NCBI GenBank assembly: GCA_945873625.1
Contig: CAMCDS010000004.1
Coordinates: 62,001-126,000, forward strand
Source of the DNA: an uncultured Porphyromonadaceae bacterium
Lineage (GTDB): Bacteria > Bacteroidota > Bacteroidia > Bacteroidales > Muribaculaceae
Direction: 5' to 3'
DNA length: 64,000 nucleotides
Made by a program: the position numbers and the translations under genes. Below are positions 1 to 9,503 of the stretch, in pieces. A model generated the notes under the pieces. It made no database searches, had not been told where the DNA came from, and saw nothing but the letters and a program-made list of their open reading frames with translations. The stretch's first letter is position 1. Each line of letters starts with the position of its first letter.

Positions 1-212
1 ACACATATACCCTCACCTACAACCCCCGAAGGTGGGTTGCATCCGTCAGCAAATGACATGTCCGGCCGGTAGAAGCAACCTCCTTCGGCGGTAGTCGGCG
101 CAAGACGGACACCAAGGTATTCGGGAGGCTTTGGAGGGTTGTTCTGACAGGTATTCCGAAGGCTTTGCGGGGCGATCGGGCAGGACGGCTCGCTTGTTTC
201 GATTTTTTTTAT

Positions 213-220
213 TACCTTTG
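213..220 (+). promoter_or_regulatory. Bacteroidetes-type -7 element (TACCTTTG) upstream of nnr
   Basis: Exact TAnnTTTG match about 29 nt before ATG 249; no clear -33 TTTG. Confidence 0.5.
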
Positions 221-248
221 TCAATTCAAAACCATCGCGCTTTTATTT

Positions 249-1775
249 ATGAAGATTTTTAATGCCCAGGCTCTTCAGAGCCTCGACCGCGCCACCTGCG
301 AGACGCAGGGTATCGACAGCATTCAGCTCATGGAGCGTGCTGCCGAGGCCATCAGCTATGAGATTATCTCCCGTTTCCTCCCCAGCCAGCGCATCGTGGT
401 GATCGCCGGCCCGGGCAACAACGGCGGCGACGCTCTGGCGGTGGCCCGCATGCTCATGGAGCAGGGCTACAAACGGGTGGAGGTGTTTCTCTTCAATGTC
501 AGCGGCAAACTGAGCCACGACTGCGACGAGGAGCGCAAGAAGCTGATCGTGATCGAGGGCGTAGACTTCACGGAGGTGAGGCGCGAGTTTACCCCGCCCT
601 ATCTCGACAGCAACGATGTGGTGGTCGACGGCCTCTTCGGCTCCGGGCTGCGGATGCCGCTGAAGGGGGGATTCAAGTCTGTGGCCCAGCGCATCAACGA
701 GTCGGGGGCATACGTGATTTCGATCGACGTGCCTTCGGGCCTCTTCGGCGAATGGAACTCGGGGTCGGTGCGCCGCGACATGGTGCATGCCAACCTCACG
801 CTGGCCATGCAGCTGCCGCGCCTCGCCTTCTTCTTTGAGGAGAACGCCGAGGTGGTGGGGGAATGGAAACTGCTCGACATAGACCTCGACCGCGACAAGA
901 TGCGCGAGCTTCCATCCGACTTCATGCTGCTCGAACCGCGCAACATCCGTCCGCTGCTGCGTCCTCGCAACCCTTTCAGCGCCAAACGCGACTACGGCTC
1001 GGCGCTGCTGATGGCAGGAAGCATGGGGATGATGGGGGCGGCCATTCTGGCGGCCCGCGGAGCCATCAAGAGCGGCGCGGGGCTCGTAACCGTACACAGC
1101 GCCTCATGCGGCATGCCGGTGGTGCAGACGGCTGTGCCCGAGGCGATGTTCGAGCCTGACCGCAGGGAGCATTTCATCACCGACATGACGCCCCACCACA
1201 CGCATCAGGCGATAGCCGTAGGCCCCGGCATCGGCACCCGCGACGAGACCGTCAGCGCTCTCGAGGCGCTGGTGAAGACGGCCAACGCTCCGCTCGTGCT
1301 CGACGCCGACGCGCTCAACTGCATAGCCAAGCGTCCGGCCATACTCTCGATGCTGCCGGCAGCCACAATCATCACGCCCCACGCAGGCGAGTTCGACCGC
1401 ATCTTCGGCGAAAACCAGTCGTCGGAGCAGAGGCTCACCCGCGCCATCGAGGCCGCCAAGCGCTACAACATCATCATCGTGCTCAAAGGGCATTTCACGG
1501 CCATCGCGCGTCCCACGGGACGAGTGTTCTTCAACTCCACCGGCAACGCCGGCATGGCCACGGCCGGATCGGGCGACGTGCTCACCGGAGTGATTGCCGC
1601 CTTCCTCGCCCAGGGCTACAAGCCGGAACACGCCTCGCTGCTCGGGGTGTTCTTCCACGGCATGGCCGGCGACATGGCCGCCCGCGAGAAGGGGGAACTC
1701 GGCATGGTGGCCTCCGACATAGCCGAGCGCGTCGGAATGGCGGTGAAAGACGTGATGGATGGGAACGTCGGCTGA
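249..1775 (+). CDS. nnr: Bifunctional NAD(P)HX epimerase / ADP- or ATP-dependent NAD(P)HX dehydratase
   Basis: MKIFNAQALQSLDRATCETQGIDSIQLMERAAEA plus GPGNNGGDAL (YjeF-N) and NSTGNAGMATAGSGDVLTGVIAAFLAQG (carbohydrate-kinase-like C-domain). The called ORF begins at 165, but a TAnnTTTG -7 element at 213-220 and homology-like start MKIF support a start at 249. Confidence 0.92.
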   Translation: MKIFNAQALQSLDRATCETQGIDSIQLMERAAEAISYEIISRFLPSQRIVVIAGPGNNGGDALAVARMLMEQGYKRVEVFLFNVSGKLSHDCDEERKKLIVIEGVDFTEVRREFTPPYLDSNDVVVDGLFGSGLRMPLKGGFKSVAQRINESGAYVISIDVPSGLFGEWNSGSVRRDMVHANLTLAMQLPRLAFFFEENAEVVGEWKLLDIDLDRDKMRELPSDFMLLEPRNIRPLLRPRNPFSAKRDYGSALLMAGSMGMMGAAILAARGAIKSGAGLVTVHSASCGMPVVQTAVPEAMFEPDRREHFITDMTPHHTHQAIAVGPGIGTRDETVSALEALVKTANAPLVLDADALNCIAKRPAILSMLPAATIITPHAGEFDRIFGENQSSEQRLTRAIEAAKRYNIIIVLKGHFTAIARPTGRVFFNSTGNAGMATAGSGDVLTGVIAAFLAQGYKPEHASLLGVFFHGMAGDMAAREKGELGMVASDIAERVGMAVKDVMDGNVG

Positions 1776-1811
1776 AGAAGCATGACCACAACATATTCAG
1801 AACAATAAGAA

Positions 1812-2894
1812 ATGAGACTTACACGCAACATACCGGTACTGGTCGCGGCGCTCGCTTTCTTCGCGTCGGCCCCGGCCCAGCAGACCAGAACACTTACGGC
1901 CGACAAACACAATGAATACGGCCTCGTCTACTCCCTTCCCGTAACGGAACTCCGCATCGAGGTAACTGCCACGAAGACAGTGCGCAAGGCAGGCCCCTAC
2001 TGGAAGTATGCCAAGAAATACATCGGCACAGACAAGGTGGTGCGCGACGACGGCGAGGAATGGACCATCGACCGCGTGAGCGTTACGCCTTACGGAGTGG
2101 CCGACCCCGAGAGCCGCTGGCTCATGCAGCTCAAGCCGGGAGCCACAACGTATATCTGTGTGGCCGACGACGGCATGCTCCTCGCCATCAATGCCGAGGC
2201 GCAGGCTCCAGCGCCCGCCAAGGCCAAAGCCCCGGCCAAGGCTCCCAAAGCCTTCACAGGGAAGGAATACCTGCAGTATGTGGGTGAAGACTTCATCGCC
2301 TCGCAGTCGTCGGCCAAGCAGGCGCAGCTTCTGGCAGAGAGCCTGATGGAGGTGCGCGACGCCAAAGTGTCGCTCACGCGGGGCACGGCTGAATCGATGC
2401 CTACCGACGGCCGCCAGCTCGAGCTGATGCTCGCATCCCTTTCAGAGCAGGAAGCGGCTCTCACGGCCGCCTTCGCCGGGTCGGAGACCGTAGCCACCGT
2501 GCAGCGCACCTTCACCTACCGCCCCGAGAAGAAGGGGAAAGAGGTGCTCTTCCGCCTGAGCGACTTCGGAGGCTTCACCGACGCCGACGACTATAGCGGC
2601 GCGCCCGTCTATATCGAAATCGGGGGTATCCGCGAGGCGTCACTGCCTACCGACGCCGACGGAGCCGAAAAGAAGCTGCCTAAAGACGCCGTGATGTATG
2701 CTCTTCCCGGCACCGCCACCGTAACGCTTTCGGCCTCAGGGCGCAAACTCTTCTCCGAAGAGATGCCGATGGCCCAGTTCGGCACCGTATTCGGCCTCGC
2801 TCCCTCGCTCTTCACCTCGAAGAAGGAGCCTTCGTATGCCACTTTCGACCCCGCCACCGGCGCCCTGCGCGAGATAGGCGAGGTGAAGGAATAA
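1812..2894 (+). CDS. DUF4831-family secreted protein
   Basis: Signal-peptide-like N-terminus; YGLVYSLPVTELRIEVTATKTVRKAGPYWKYAKKYIG resembles DUF4831 proteins. Confidence 0.75.
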   Translation: MRLTRNIPVLVAALAFFASAPAQQTRTLTADKHNEYGLVYSLPVTELRIEVTATKTVRKAGPYWKYAKKYIGTDKVVRDDGEEWTIDRVSVTPYGVADPESRWLMQLKPGATTYICVADDGMLLAINAEAQAPAPAKAKAPAKAPKAFTGKEYLQYVGEDFIASQSSAKQAQLLAESLMEVRDAKVSLTRGTAESMPTDGRQLELMLASLSEQEAALTAAFAGSETVATVQRTFTYRPEKKGKEVLFRLSDFGGFTDADDYSGAPVYIEIGGIREASLPTDADGAEKKLPKDAVMYALPGTATVTLSASGRKLFSEEMPMAQFGTVFGLAPSLFTSKKEPSYATFDPATGALREIGEVKE

Positions 2895-2916
2895 CCACCA
2901 CCCGAACCGACTGCAG

Positions 2917-4284
2917 ATGGAGAGCTACCTTACCCTTTCGCAATTCGCCCTTGCCGTAGGCGACAGCATACGCCGCTGTCCGGCCACGCAGGGGGCATGG
3001 ATTGTGGCCGAGCTTTCCGACGTGCGCGTCTCGGGCGGCCACTGCTATATGGAGCTGATCGAGAAAGACGCGCGTGGAGCCACAGTGGCCAAGATGCGCG
3101 GCATGATATGGGCTTCGTCGTTCTATCAGCTGCGCGCGAAGTTCATGGCCGCCACCGGGCGCGAGATAGGCAGCGGCATGAAGGTGATGGTGCGCGGCTC
3201 GGCCACGTTCCATAACGTATACGGCCTGGCCGTCAACATCTCCGACATCGACCCGTCATACACCCTCGGCGACATGGAGCGCCTGCGCCGCGAGATTCTG
3301 CTCCGCCTCGAGAAGGAGGGAATCATCAACGCCAACAAGGACATTCCGCTCCCCGCCGACCTTCAGCGCATAGCCGTGATTTCGGCCGGAGGCGCCGCCG
3401 GCTACGGCGACTTCATGAAGCAGCTCGACATGAACGCCCGTGGCTTCCGCTTCTATACGCACCTGTTTGAGGCCGTGATGCAGGGCGACCGCACGTCGTC
3501 GTCCGTCAGGGCGGCGCTCGCCGAGGTGCGGAAGACCGCGCACCTATGGGACTGCGTGGTGATAGTGCGCGGCGGCGGAGCTACCTCTGACCTCAACGGA
3601 TTCGACGACTACGAGCTGGCGCGTGCCGTTGCCCTCTTCCCCCTGCCGGTGCTTGTCGGCATAGGACATGAACGCGACCGCACCGTGCTCGACGAGATAG
3701 CCAACACCCGGCTGAAGACTCCCACCGCCGTCGGAGCCTTCCTCGTCGACAGGCTCACCCAGGCATGGGAAGCCGCGCTGACGCTTACCAACCGCATAGC
3801 CTCCTTCGCCGCCGACCGTATCAAGGGGGAACACATCGTCCTCTCCCACCTCGGCGCCTCCGTGCCGATGCTGGCAAAGGCGCGCATAGCCGACGCGAGG
3901 CTGCGCCTCTCGCGCATAGCCACGGGGCTGCCGGCCGTGTCGTCGGGGAGGATAGCCCGTTCGCTGGCATCGCTCGACGCTCTGGCGCGCATGATGGAGA
4001 CGGCCGCCGCCAACCGCACATCGACCGAACGCACCGCCCTCGACCGCTTGGCCGACACACTCGCCGACGCAGCCGGGGCAAGGCTGCGCGACGCGGCCTC
4101 GCGGCTCGATGCCCTCGCCTCCCTCACCGACGCCCTCAGCCCCTCGGCCACACTGGGCCGCGGATACTCCATCACCCGCTGCGGAGGCAAGACCGTGCGC
4201 TCGGCGGCGCAGCTTCTCCCCGGCGCAAGAATAGAAACCACCCTCGCCGACGGAACGGTTACATCAGAAGTAACAACCCAATGA
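2917..4284 (+). CDS. xseA: Exodeoxyribonuclease VII large subunit
   Basis: LTLSQFALAVGDSIRR..WIVAELSDVRVSGGHCYMELIEKD OB-fold; VIVRGGGATSDLNGFDDYELARAVALFPLPVLVGIGHERDRTVLDEIANTRLKTPTAVGAFLVDR. Confidence 0.95.
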   Translation: MESYLTLSQFALAVGDSIRRCPATQGAWIVAELSDVRVSGGHCYMELIEKDARGATVAKMRGMIWASSFYQLRAKFMAATGREIGSGMKVMVRGSATFHNVYGLAVNISDIDPSYTLGDMERLRREILLRLEKEGIINANKDIPLPADLQRIAVISAGGAAGYGDFMKQLDMNARGFRFYTHLFEAVMQGDRTSSSVRAALAEVRKTAHLWDCVVIVRGGGATSDLNGFDDYELARAVALFPLPVLVGIGHERDRTVLDEIANTRLKTPTAVGAFLVDRLTQAWEAALTLTNRIASFAADRIKGEHIVLSHLGASVPMLAKARIADARLRLSRIATGLPAVSSGRIARSLASLDALARMMETAAANRTSTERTALDRLADTLADAAGARLRDAASRLDALASLTDALSPSATLGRGYSITRCGGKTVRSAAQLLPGARIETTLADGTVTSEVTTQ

Positions 4285-4508
4285 CAATCAACCGTATGGA
4301 AAACGAACCAATGACATATACCCAGGCCTTGCAGGAGCTCGAGACCATCGTAGCCCGGATGCAGGCTCCCGACTGCGACATCGACCTCCTCTCGAAATAC
4401 ACGATGCGTGCCCTCGAACTGCTGAAATACTGCAAGCAGAAGCTGACCCGCACCGACGAGGAGATACGCCGGTGTCTCGACGAACTCAATGCCGGAGCAG
4501 AAAGCTGA
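4281..4508 (+). CDS. xseB: Exodeoxyribonuclease VII small subunit
   Basis: MTYTQALQELETIVARMQAPDCDIDLLSKYTMRALELLKYCKQKLTRTDEEIRRCLDEL; ATGA overlap with xseA. Alternative start at 4296. Confidence 0.9.
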   Translation: MTINRMENEPMTYTQALQELETIVARMQAPDCDIDLLSKYTMRALELLKYCKQKLTRTDEEIRRCLDELNAGAES

Positions 4509-5824
4509 TGGGAAACGCCATGCCTCAGACGGCAGCCTACTTCACACTCGGCTGCAAGCTCAATTTCTCGGAGACCTCCACCATCTACAAGACGCTGGAG
4601 GCGCGAGGCATCACGCGCTGCCCCGAGGGGGGCACGCCCGACCTCTGCGTGGTCAACACCTGCTCCGTAACTCAGATGGCCGACAAGAAGGGGCGTTCGC
4701 TCATACGCCGCCTCGCCAAGAGCTATCCCGACGCCACCATCATCGTAACCGGCTGCTACGCCCAGCTCAAGCCCGAAGAGGTGGCCGCCATCCCGGGCGT
4801 CGACATCGTGCTCGGCTCCAACGAGAAGCTGCGCATCGAAAGCTATATCGACGGCTGGATAGCCGACAGGCAGAAGCGAGTGGCCGTCAGCCCTTATGCC
4901 GACATACGCGAGTTTCTCCCCTCGTGCGAGCGGGGCGACCGCACTCGCTATTTCCTGAAGGTGCAGGACGGGTGCGACTATTTCTGCTCTTACTGCACCA
5001 TCCCGTTCGCCCGCGGACGCTCCCGCTCGCCCCGCATCGACTCGCTCGTGGAGCAGGCGCGGCGCGTGGCCGCCGAAGGGGGGCGCGAGATAGTGCTCAC
5101 AGGCGTCAACATCGGCGACTTCGGCAAAGACACCGGCGAGACCTTCTTCGACCTCATCCGGACTCTCGACGAAGTGGAGGGTATAGCCCGCTACAGAATA
5201 TCATCAATCGAGCCAAACCTGCTCACCCCCGAAATCATACGCTGGGTGGCCCGCGAATCGCGCGCCTTCATGCCCCATTTCCACATCCCGCTGCAGTCGG
5301 GCTCCGACGAGGTGCTCAGCCTGATGCGCCGCCGCTACGACACCCGGCTCTTCCGCTCGCGCATAGAGCTGGTCAGAAGCGAGTTGCCCGACGCCTTCAT
5401 CGGCGTCGACGTCATAGCCGGAGCGCGCGGCGAGACCCCGGAGCGGTGGCAGGAGTCGCTCTCGTTCATCTCCTCGCTCGACGTAACGCGCCTGCACGCC
5501 TTCCCCTATTCCGAGCGCCCCGGCACCCTCGCCCTGCGCCTCGGCGACTCCGTAGAGCCGGGCGAACGCCACAGGCGCACAGGGGAGCTCAACGCCCTCT
5601 CGGCCTCAAGGCTCGAGGCCTTCATGACGCGCCACCTCGGCCGGGAGGCGGAAGTGCTCTGGGAATCGCCCATGGCGCCCGGACAGCCCATGCACGGCTT
5701 CACGCGCAACTATCTGCGCGTCGTCGCCCCCTTCCGCCCCGAAGCAATCAACACGCTGACGCGCGTCAGACTCGAATCCATCCACCCCACCGAACCCGAA
5801 AGCCTGCTCGGCACGGAGATATAA
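4508..5824 (+). CDS. mtaB: tRNA (N6-threonylcarbamoyladenosine-C2)-methylthiotransferase
   Basis: Radical-SAM MTTase motifs: FTLGCKLNFSET, VNTCSVTQMADKK, VTGCYAQ, KVQDGCDYFCSYCTIPFARGRSRS, HIPLQSGSDEVLSLMRRRYDT. Confidence 0.93.
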   Translation: MGNAMPQTAAYFTLGCKLNFSETSTIYKTLEARGITRCPEGGTPDLCVVNTCSVTQMADKKGRSLIRRLAKSYPDATIIVTGCYAQLKPEEVAAIPGVDIVLGSNEKLRIESYIDGWIADRQKRVAVSPYADIREFLPSCERGDRTRYFLKVQDGCDYFCSYCTIPFARGRSRSPRIDSLVEQARRVAAEGGREIVLTGVNIGDFGKDTGETFFDLIRTLDEVEGIARYRISSIEPNLLTPEIIRWVARESRAFMPHFHIPLQSGSDEVLSLMRRRYDTRLFRSRIELVRSELPDAFIGVDVIAGARGETPERWQESLSFISSLDVTRLHAFPYSERPGTLALRLGDSVEPGERHRRTGELNALSASRLEAFMTRHLGREAEVLWESPMAPGQPMHGFTRNYLRVVAPFRPEAINTLTRVRLESIHPTEPESLLGTEI

Positions 5825-5834
5825 CCCTCGCATC

Positions 5835-6836
5835 ATGAAGAAATTAGCGGTAATAATCCTCAACTGGAACGGACTCAACCTCCTCAAGCAGTTCATCCCC
5901 GACGCTGCCCGGTTCACCATCAGCCCGGAGGCGGACCTCATAGTGGCCGACAACGGCAGCACCGACGGCTCGATGGAATGGCTCGCCGCCAGCCATCCCG
6001 AAGTGGTTCGCCTCCCGCTCGGCAGGAACTACGGCTTTGCCGAGGGCTACAACCGGGCCATCAGCCATTTCAGCGACTACCCCTACACGCTGCTGCTCAA
6101 CTCCGATGTAGCCGTTACCGAAGGATGGTGGAAGCCGCTCCTCGACTTCATGGAGGCCAATCCCGACGTCGGGGCCTGCCAGCCAAAGATACGCAGCTTC
6201 AACCGTCCGGAATACTTTGAATATGCCGGAGCCGCCGGAGGTCTGCTCGACAGGCTGGCCTTCCCCTACTGCCGCGGGCGCCTCTTCGACATCGTGGAGA
6301 AAGACGAAGGGCAGTATGACGGCGCCCCGGCCGACATAGCATGGGCGTCGGGAGCCGCGCTCATGACCCGCACCTCGCTCTACCTCCACCTCGGAGGACT
6401 CGATACATATTTCTTCGCCCACATGGAGGAAATCGACCTCTGCTGCCGCATCCACGCCGCCGGCCGTCGCGTCTGCTTCGTGCCCGGCTCAAAGGTGTTT
6501 CATGTAGGCGGCGCCTCGCTGGCACAGGGGCATCCGCAGAAGACATACCTCAACTTCCGCAACAACCTGCTCCTCATCCACAAAAACCTCCCGCGCGGCC
6601 TCGGACGCCGGCGCACTTTCGTGCGACGTCTGGTCGACACGGCCGCCCTGCTGATGTTTGCCGTCAAAGGCGATTTCGCCAACGCCAAAGCAGTATGGAA
6701 GGCCCACCGCGATTTCCCGGCCATGTCGAAACGCTACACCGACTTCCCCGACCACGACGTGCTCGCCGCCCTCCCCGGCGCCGACCGACGCATACTCCTC
6801 GACCGCTACCTCCCCCGGCGGCGCCGCCGTAAGTAA
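5835..6836 (+). CDS. Glycosyltransferase family 2 protein
   Basis: LAVIILNWNGLNLLKQFIP..IVADNGSTDGSMEWL..NYGFAEGYNRAI..LLLNSDVAV. Confidence 0.9.
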   Translation: MKKLAVIILNWNGLNLLKQFIPDAARFTISPEADLIVADNGSTDGSMEWLAASHPEVVRLPLGRNYGFAEGYNRAISHFSDYPYTLLLNSDVAVTEGWWKPLLDFMEANPDVGACQPKIRSFNRPEYFEYAGAAGGLLDRLAFPYCRGRLFDIVEKDEGQYDGAPADIAWASGAALMTRTSLYLHLGGLDTYFFAHMEEIDLCCRIHAAGRRVCFVPGSKVFHVGGASLAQGHPQKTYLNFRNNLLLIHKNLPRGLGRRRTFVRRLVDTAALLMFAVKGDFANAKAVWKAHRDFPAMSKRYTDFPDHDVLAALPGADRRILLDRYLPRRRRRK

Positions 6837-6983
6837 GACCGCATCGGCAACATCAACCTCGCCTTCGTGCCCAAGGGATACTCGTCGTATTCGCTCGTCG
6901 ACAACCACCGCCTGTTCCCCCTCGTCATCAAGAATCCGGAGTATATCCAGAAAAACTTCAACTCCTATCAACGCCAATGCTTC

Positions 6984-7021
6984 AAAGGCGCCCTGACCTT
7001 CGGGTCGGGACGCCTTTTTTT
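6984..7021 (+). terminator. Rho-independent terminator after the GT2 gene
   Basis: AAAGGCGCCCTGACC-ttcg-GGTCGGGACGCCTTT stem (one mismatch, one G-U) followed by a T run. Confidence 0.85.
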
Positions 7022-7041
7022 CTTTTTTCTATGGCAAGCGG

Positions 7042-7941
7042 TTATCGTGAGGCTTCGGCCGTATCGGCCTCTATCTGCCGCTTCAGCGAGTCGAGCGAGT
7101 CGAAACGGCGCTCGTCGCGCAGATGGCGGAGGAACTCAAGTGTCAGCTCCTTGCCGTAGAGGTCGCCGTGCCAACCGATTATATGGGCCTCGACCGTGGG
7201 ACGGAGGTTGTCGCCTACCGTCGGGCGCACGCCGATGTTGACCACGGCGCGCCGTCTCTCCCCGCCGGGAAGGATGGCGTCGGCCGAATATACGCCGTTG
7301 GCAGGCACGAGTCGTCCGGCTTCCGGCCTGAGATTGGCCGTCGGGAATCCGATTGTGCGACCCAGACGGTTGCCCTGCTCCACCGTCCCTTCAAGGCTGT
7401 ATGGTCGTCCGAGCATCCCGGCAGCTTTCTCCACGCGGCCCTCGCCCACAGCCCTGCGAATGGCCGAGGAGCTTATTGCGGGCACTATCGGGGCCTTTAC
7501 CACCTCTATGCCGTGGAGACGGCCGAGGCGGATATAGTCGGCCACCGACATGTCGATGCCGTCGCGCCCGAACGTGTTGTCGTAGCCCACTACGAGCGTC
7601 CTTACGCCCATGTCGCGAGCCATGCGCTCCATCCATTCCCCTGCCGAGAGCCCCATCAGTTCTCGCGTGAAGGGTATCACCTCCACCTCCAGCCCGAGGG
7701 AGGCGAGCGTCGCGGCCTCGTCGGCGGGTGTCATCAGCCGCTTCGGGGCGCGCTCGGGAGCCACCACTTCGAGAGGATGGCGGTCGAACGTGATTACGGC
7801 CGGCCGCAGTCCCTCGGCGTCGGCTATCCGCTTCACGGTCTGCAACACTGCGCGGTGCCCTCTGTGGACGCCGTCGAAGGTGCCCACGGTAGCCACTCTG
7901 CCTGCGGTATTCTGCTCTGCGTGATTCATTCGGTCAGTCAA
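7042..7941 (-). CDS. ribF: Bifunctional riboflavin kinase / FAD synthetase
   Basis: VATVGTFDGVHRGHRAVL; GRTIGFPTANLRPEAGRLVPANGVYS. Confidence 0.95.
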   Translation of the reverse strand: MTDRMNHAEQNTAGRVATVGTFDGVHRGHRAVLQTVKRIADAEGLRPAVITFDRHPLEVVAPERAPKRLMTPADEAATLASLGLEVEVIPFTRELMGLSAGEWMERMARDMGVRTLVVGYDNTFGRDGIDMSVADYIRLGRLHGIEVVKAPIVPAISSSAIRRAVGEGRVEKAAGMLGRPYSLEGTVEQGNRLGRTIGFPTANLRPEAGRLVPANGVYSADAILPGGERRRAVVNIGVRPTVGDNLRPTVEAHIIGWHGDLYGKELTLEFLRHLRDERRFDSLDSLKRQIEADTAEASR

Positions 7942-8575
7942 TGAGTTTCTCTATCGCGAGGGCGTCGCGTCCGCTTCCCGGCAGACCCACTTCAAGGGCG
8001 CGCATCCCCGCCCGGCGCGCCGCCTCGCAGTTGGCGGCCGAGTCGTCGAGCATCAGCGTCTCATCCCCTTTGAGGCCATAGCGCGAGAGGGCTATGCGGA
8101 AAATCTCTTCGTCGGGCTTGCACACCCCTTCGCGAAACGAGGCTATGATGCCGTCGAAATAATCGTCGACCTTCATCCCCTCGGCCTTGAACGCCTCCTT
8201 AATCCAGGAATTGAACATCACGGCATTGGTGTTGCTGAGCGCGTACACCCTCTTGCCCCGCGCGCGCAGGCGGCGCAGCATGGCGAGCCGCTCCACCGGC
8301 AGCCCGATGAGGAAGGCGTTGAACGCACGCTCTATGTCGGTGTCGGCCACGCCCGGACGGCAACGGCTCCGCAGCGAGTCGAAAAACTCCGCCGGAGATA
8401 TGCGTCCCACTTCCAGCTCGAGGAAAGGCCCTTCCTGCCGGTAAAGTCCCAGCAGCTCGCCGGCGTCGGCGATGCCGAGCCGCTCAAGCTCTTCCACAGC
8501 GTTTTCGCGGCGCAGGTCGATGATCACGCCTCCGAGGTCGAACACCACATTTCTTATTCCTTCGATTCTATCCAT
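7934..8575 (-). CDS. HAD-family phosphatase
   Basis: IRNVVFDLGGVIIDLRRENAVE; ALSNTNAVMFNSW; LMLDDSAANCEAARRAGM. Confidence 0.88.
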   Translation of the reverse strand: MDRIEGIRNVVFDLGGVIIDLRRENAVEELERLGIADAGELLGLYRQEGPFLELEVGRISPAEFFDSLRSRCRPGVADTDIERAFNAFLIGLPVERLAMLRRLRARGKRVYALSNTNAVMFNSWIKEAFKAEGMKVDDYFDGIIASFREGVCKPDEEIFRIALSRYGLKGDETLMLDDSAANCEAARRAGMRALEVGLPGSGRDALAIEKLID

Positions 8576-8604
8576 GGCTTAGAGGATGTTTGGATTTTGC
8601 GGTG

Positions 8605-8612
8605 CAAAATTA
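8605..8612 (-). promoter_or_regulatory. Possible -7 element (TAATTTTG) for the HAD-ribF operon
   Basis: TAnnTTTG match on the minus strand between aroK and the HAD gene. Confidence 0.35.
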
Positions 8613-8613
8613 C

Positions 8614-9192
8614 TCAATTTTTCGCCTCGCCGATACCGGCGGCGTTCAAAAAACTGCTGTTGGCGGCCACAAACCGGTCGACCGTACCGGCTATCTCGGC
8701 GCGGCTCTCGAGCTGCGAGCTCTCGACCGACACCTGCGCCCGGCTGTAGTACGGCTCCCGCTCGGCCTGCACCTTCAGGATATATCCCTCGAGTTCCTCC
8801 GCGCTCTTCCCCTTCACCAGCGGGCGCCGGTCGCCGCCGAGCAGCAGACGCCTCTTCAGGGCCTCGGGCGAAGCCGTGAGGCGCACCGTAAGGCCGCGGG
8901 AGTTCATATAGTCCATATTGCCCGAGAAGCAGGGTGTGCCCCCTCCGCAGGCCACCACCACCCCCTGCATCTCGCCCACCTCGCGGAGCATGGCCGACTC
9001 GCGGCGGCGGAAAGCCTCCTCGCCGTCGCGCGCGAATATCTCCGCCACGCTCGCCCTGAAGCGCTGGCTGATGTAGAAATCGAGGTCGATGAAGTCCATG
9101 CCGAGCCGGCGCGCCAGCGCGCGGCCGAAGGTGGTCTTGCCGCTGGCCGGGAGGCCGACGAGAAACACCGGGGGGTGCTGATTCTTTTCCAT
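8614..9192 (-). CDS. aroK: Shikimate kinase
   Basis: VFLVGLPASGKTTFGRALARRLGMDFIDLDFYISQRF; VVACGGGTPCF. Confidence 0.92.
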   Translation of the reverse strand: MEKNQHPPVFLVGLPASGKTTFGRALARRLGMDFIDLDFYISQRFRASVAEIFARDGEEAFRRRESAMLREVGEMQGVVVACGGGTPCFSGNMDYMNSRGLTVRLTASPEALKRRLLLGGDRRPLVKGKSAEELEGYILKVQAEREPYYSRAQVSVESSQLESRAEIAGTVDRFVAANSSFLNAAGIGEAKN

Positions 9193-9503
9193 GGCGCGAA
9201 GTTAGTGATTTTTCAGTTACCGTCGGTTTTATCAAGCCATTTTCCTCGCGTATATTGCAGATAAGCGATTTTTGCACTACCTTTTTGGAGACTTTATCCC
9301 GGACTGACCGGGCACATCAATTCACTATTTTTATGCATCATTATTTTACGAACGCGAGTTCGGGATAACGATATCCAACTCGGCGACATTACAGTTAGGC
9401 ATGAATTATCGGGCGGCCAGTCATTGATCGCCTGAATTTTTTACCGTTGCTGTTTATTGCCAGATGACGAGCTGCCCGTTGAGAAGTTAACTTCAAACAT
9501 ACT

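Noticed and set aside
4489-5838. 449-aa plus-strand ORF overlapping mtaB
   Set aside because: Out-of-frame Arg/His-rich translation of mtaB; the 4472 frame carries all radical-SAM motifs.
5835-6836. Treating the left-side GT2 as part of the EPS operon
   Set aside because: It is on the opposite strand, follows mtaB closely, ends in its own terminator and is separated by ribF/HAD/aroK.
9193-9503. AT-rich intergenic stretch as a possible RNA gene or mobile-element remnant
   Set aside because: No tRNA-like, transposase or terminal inverted repeat signal could be seen; only the 15-mer was reported.
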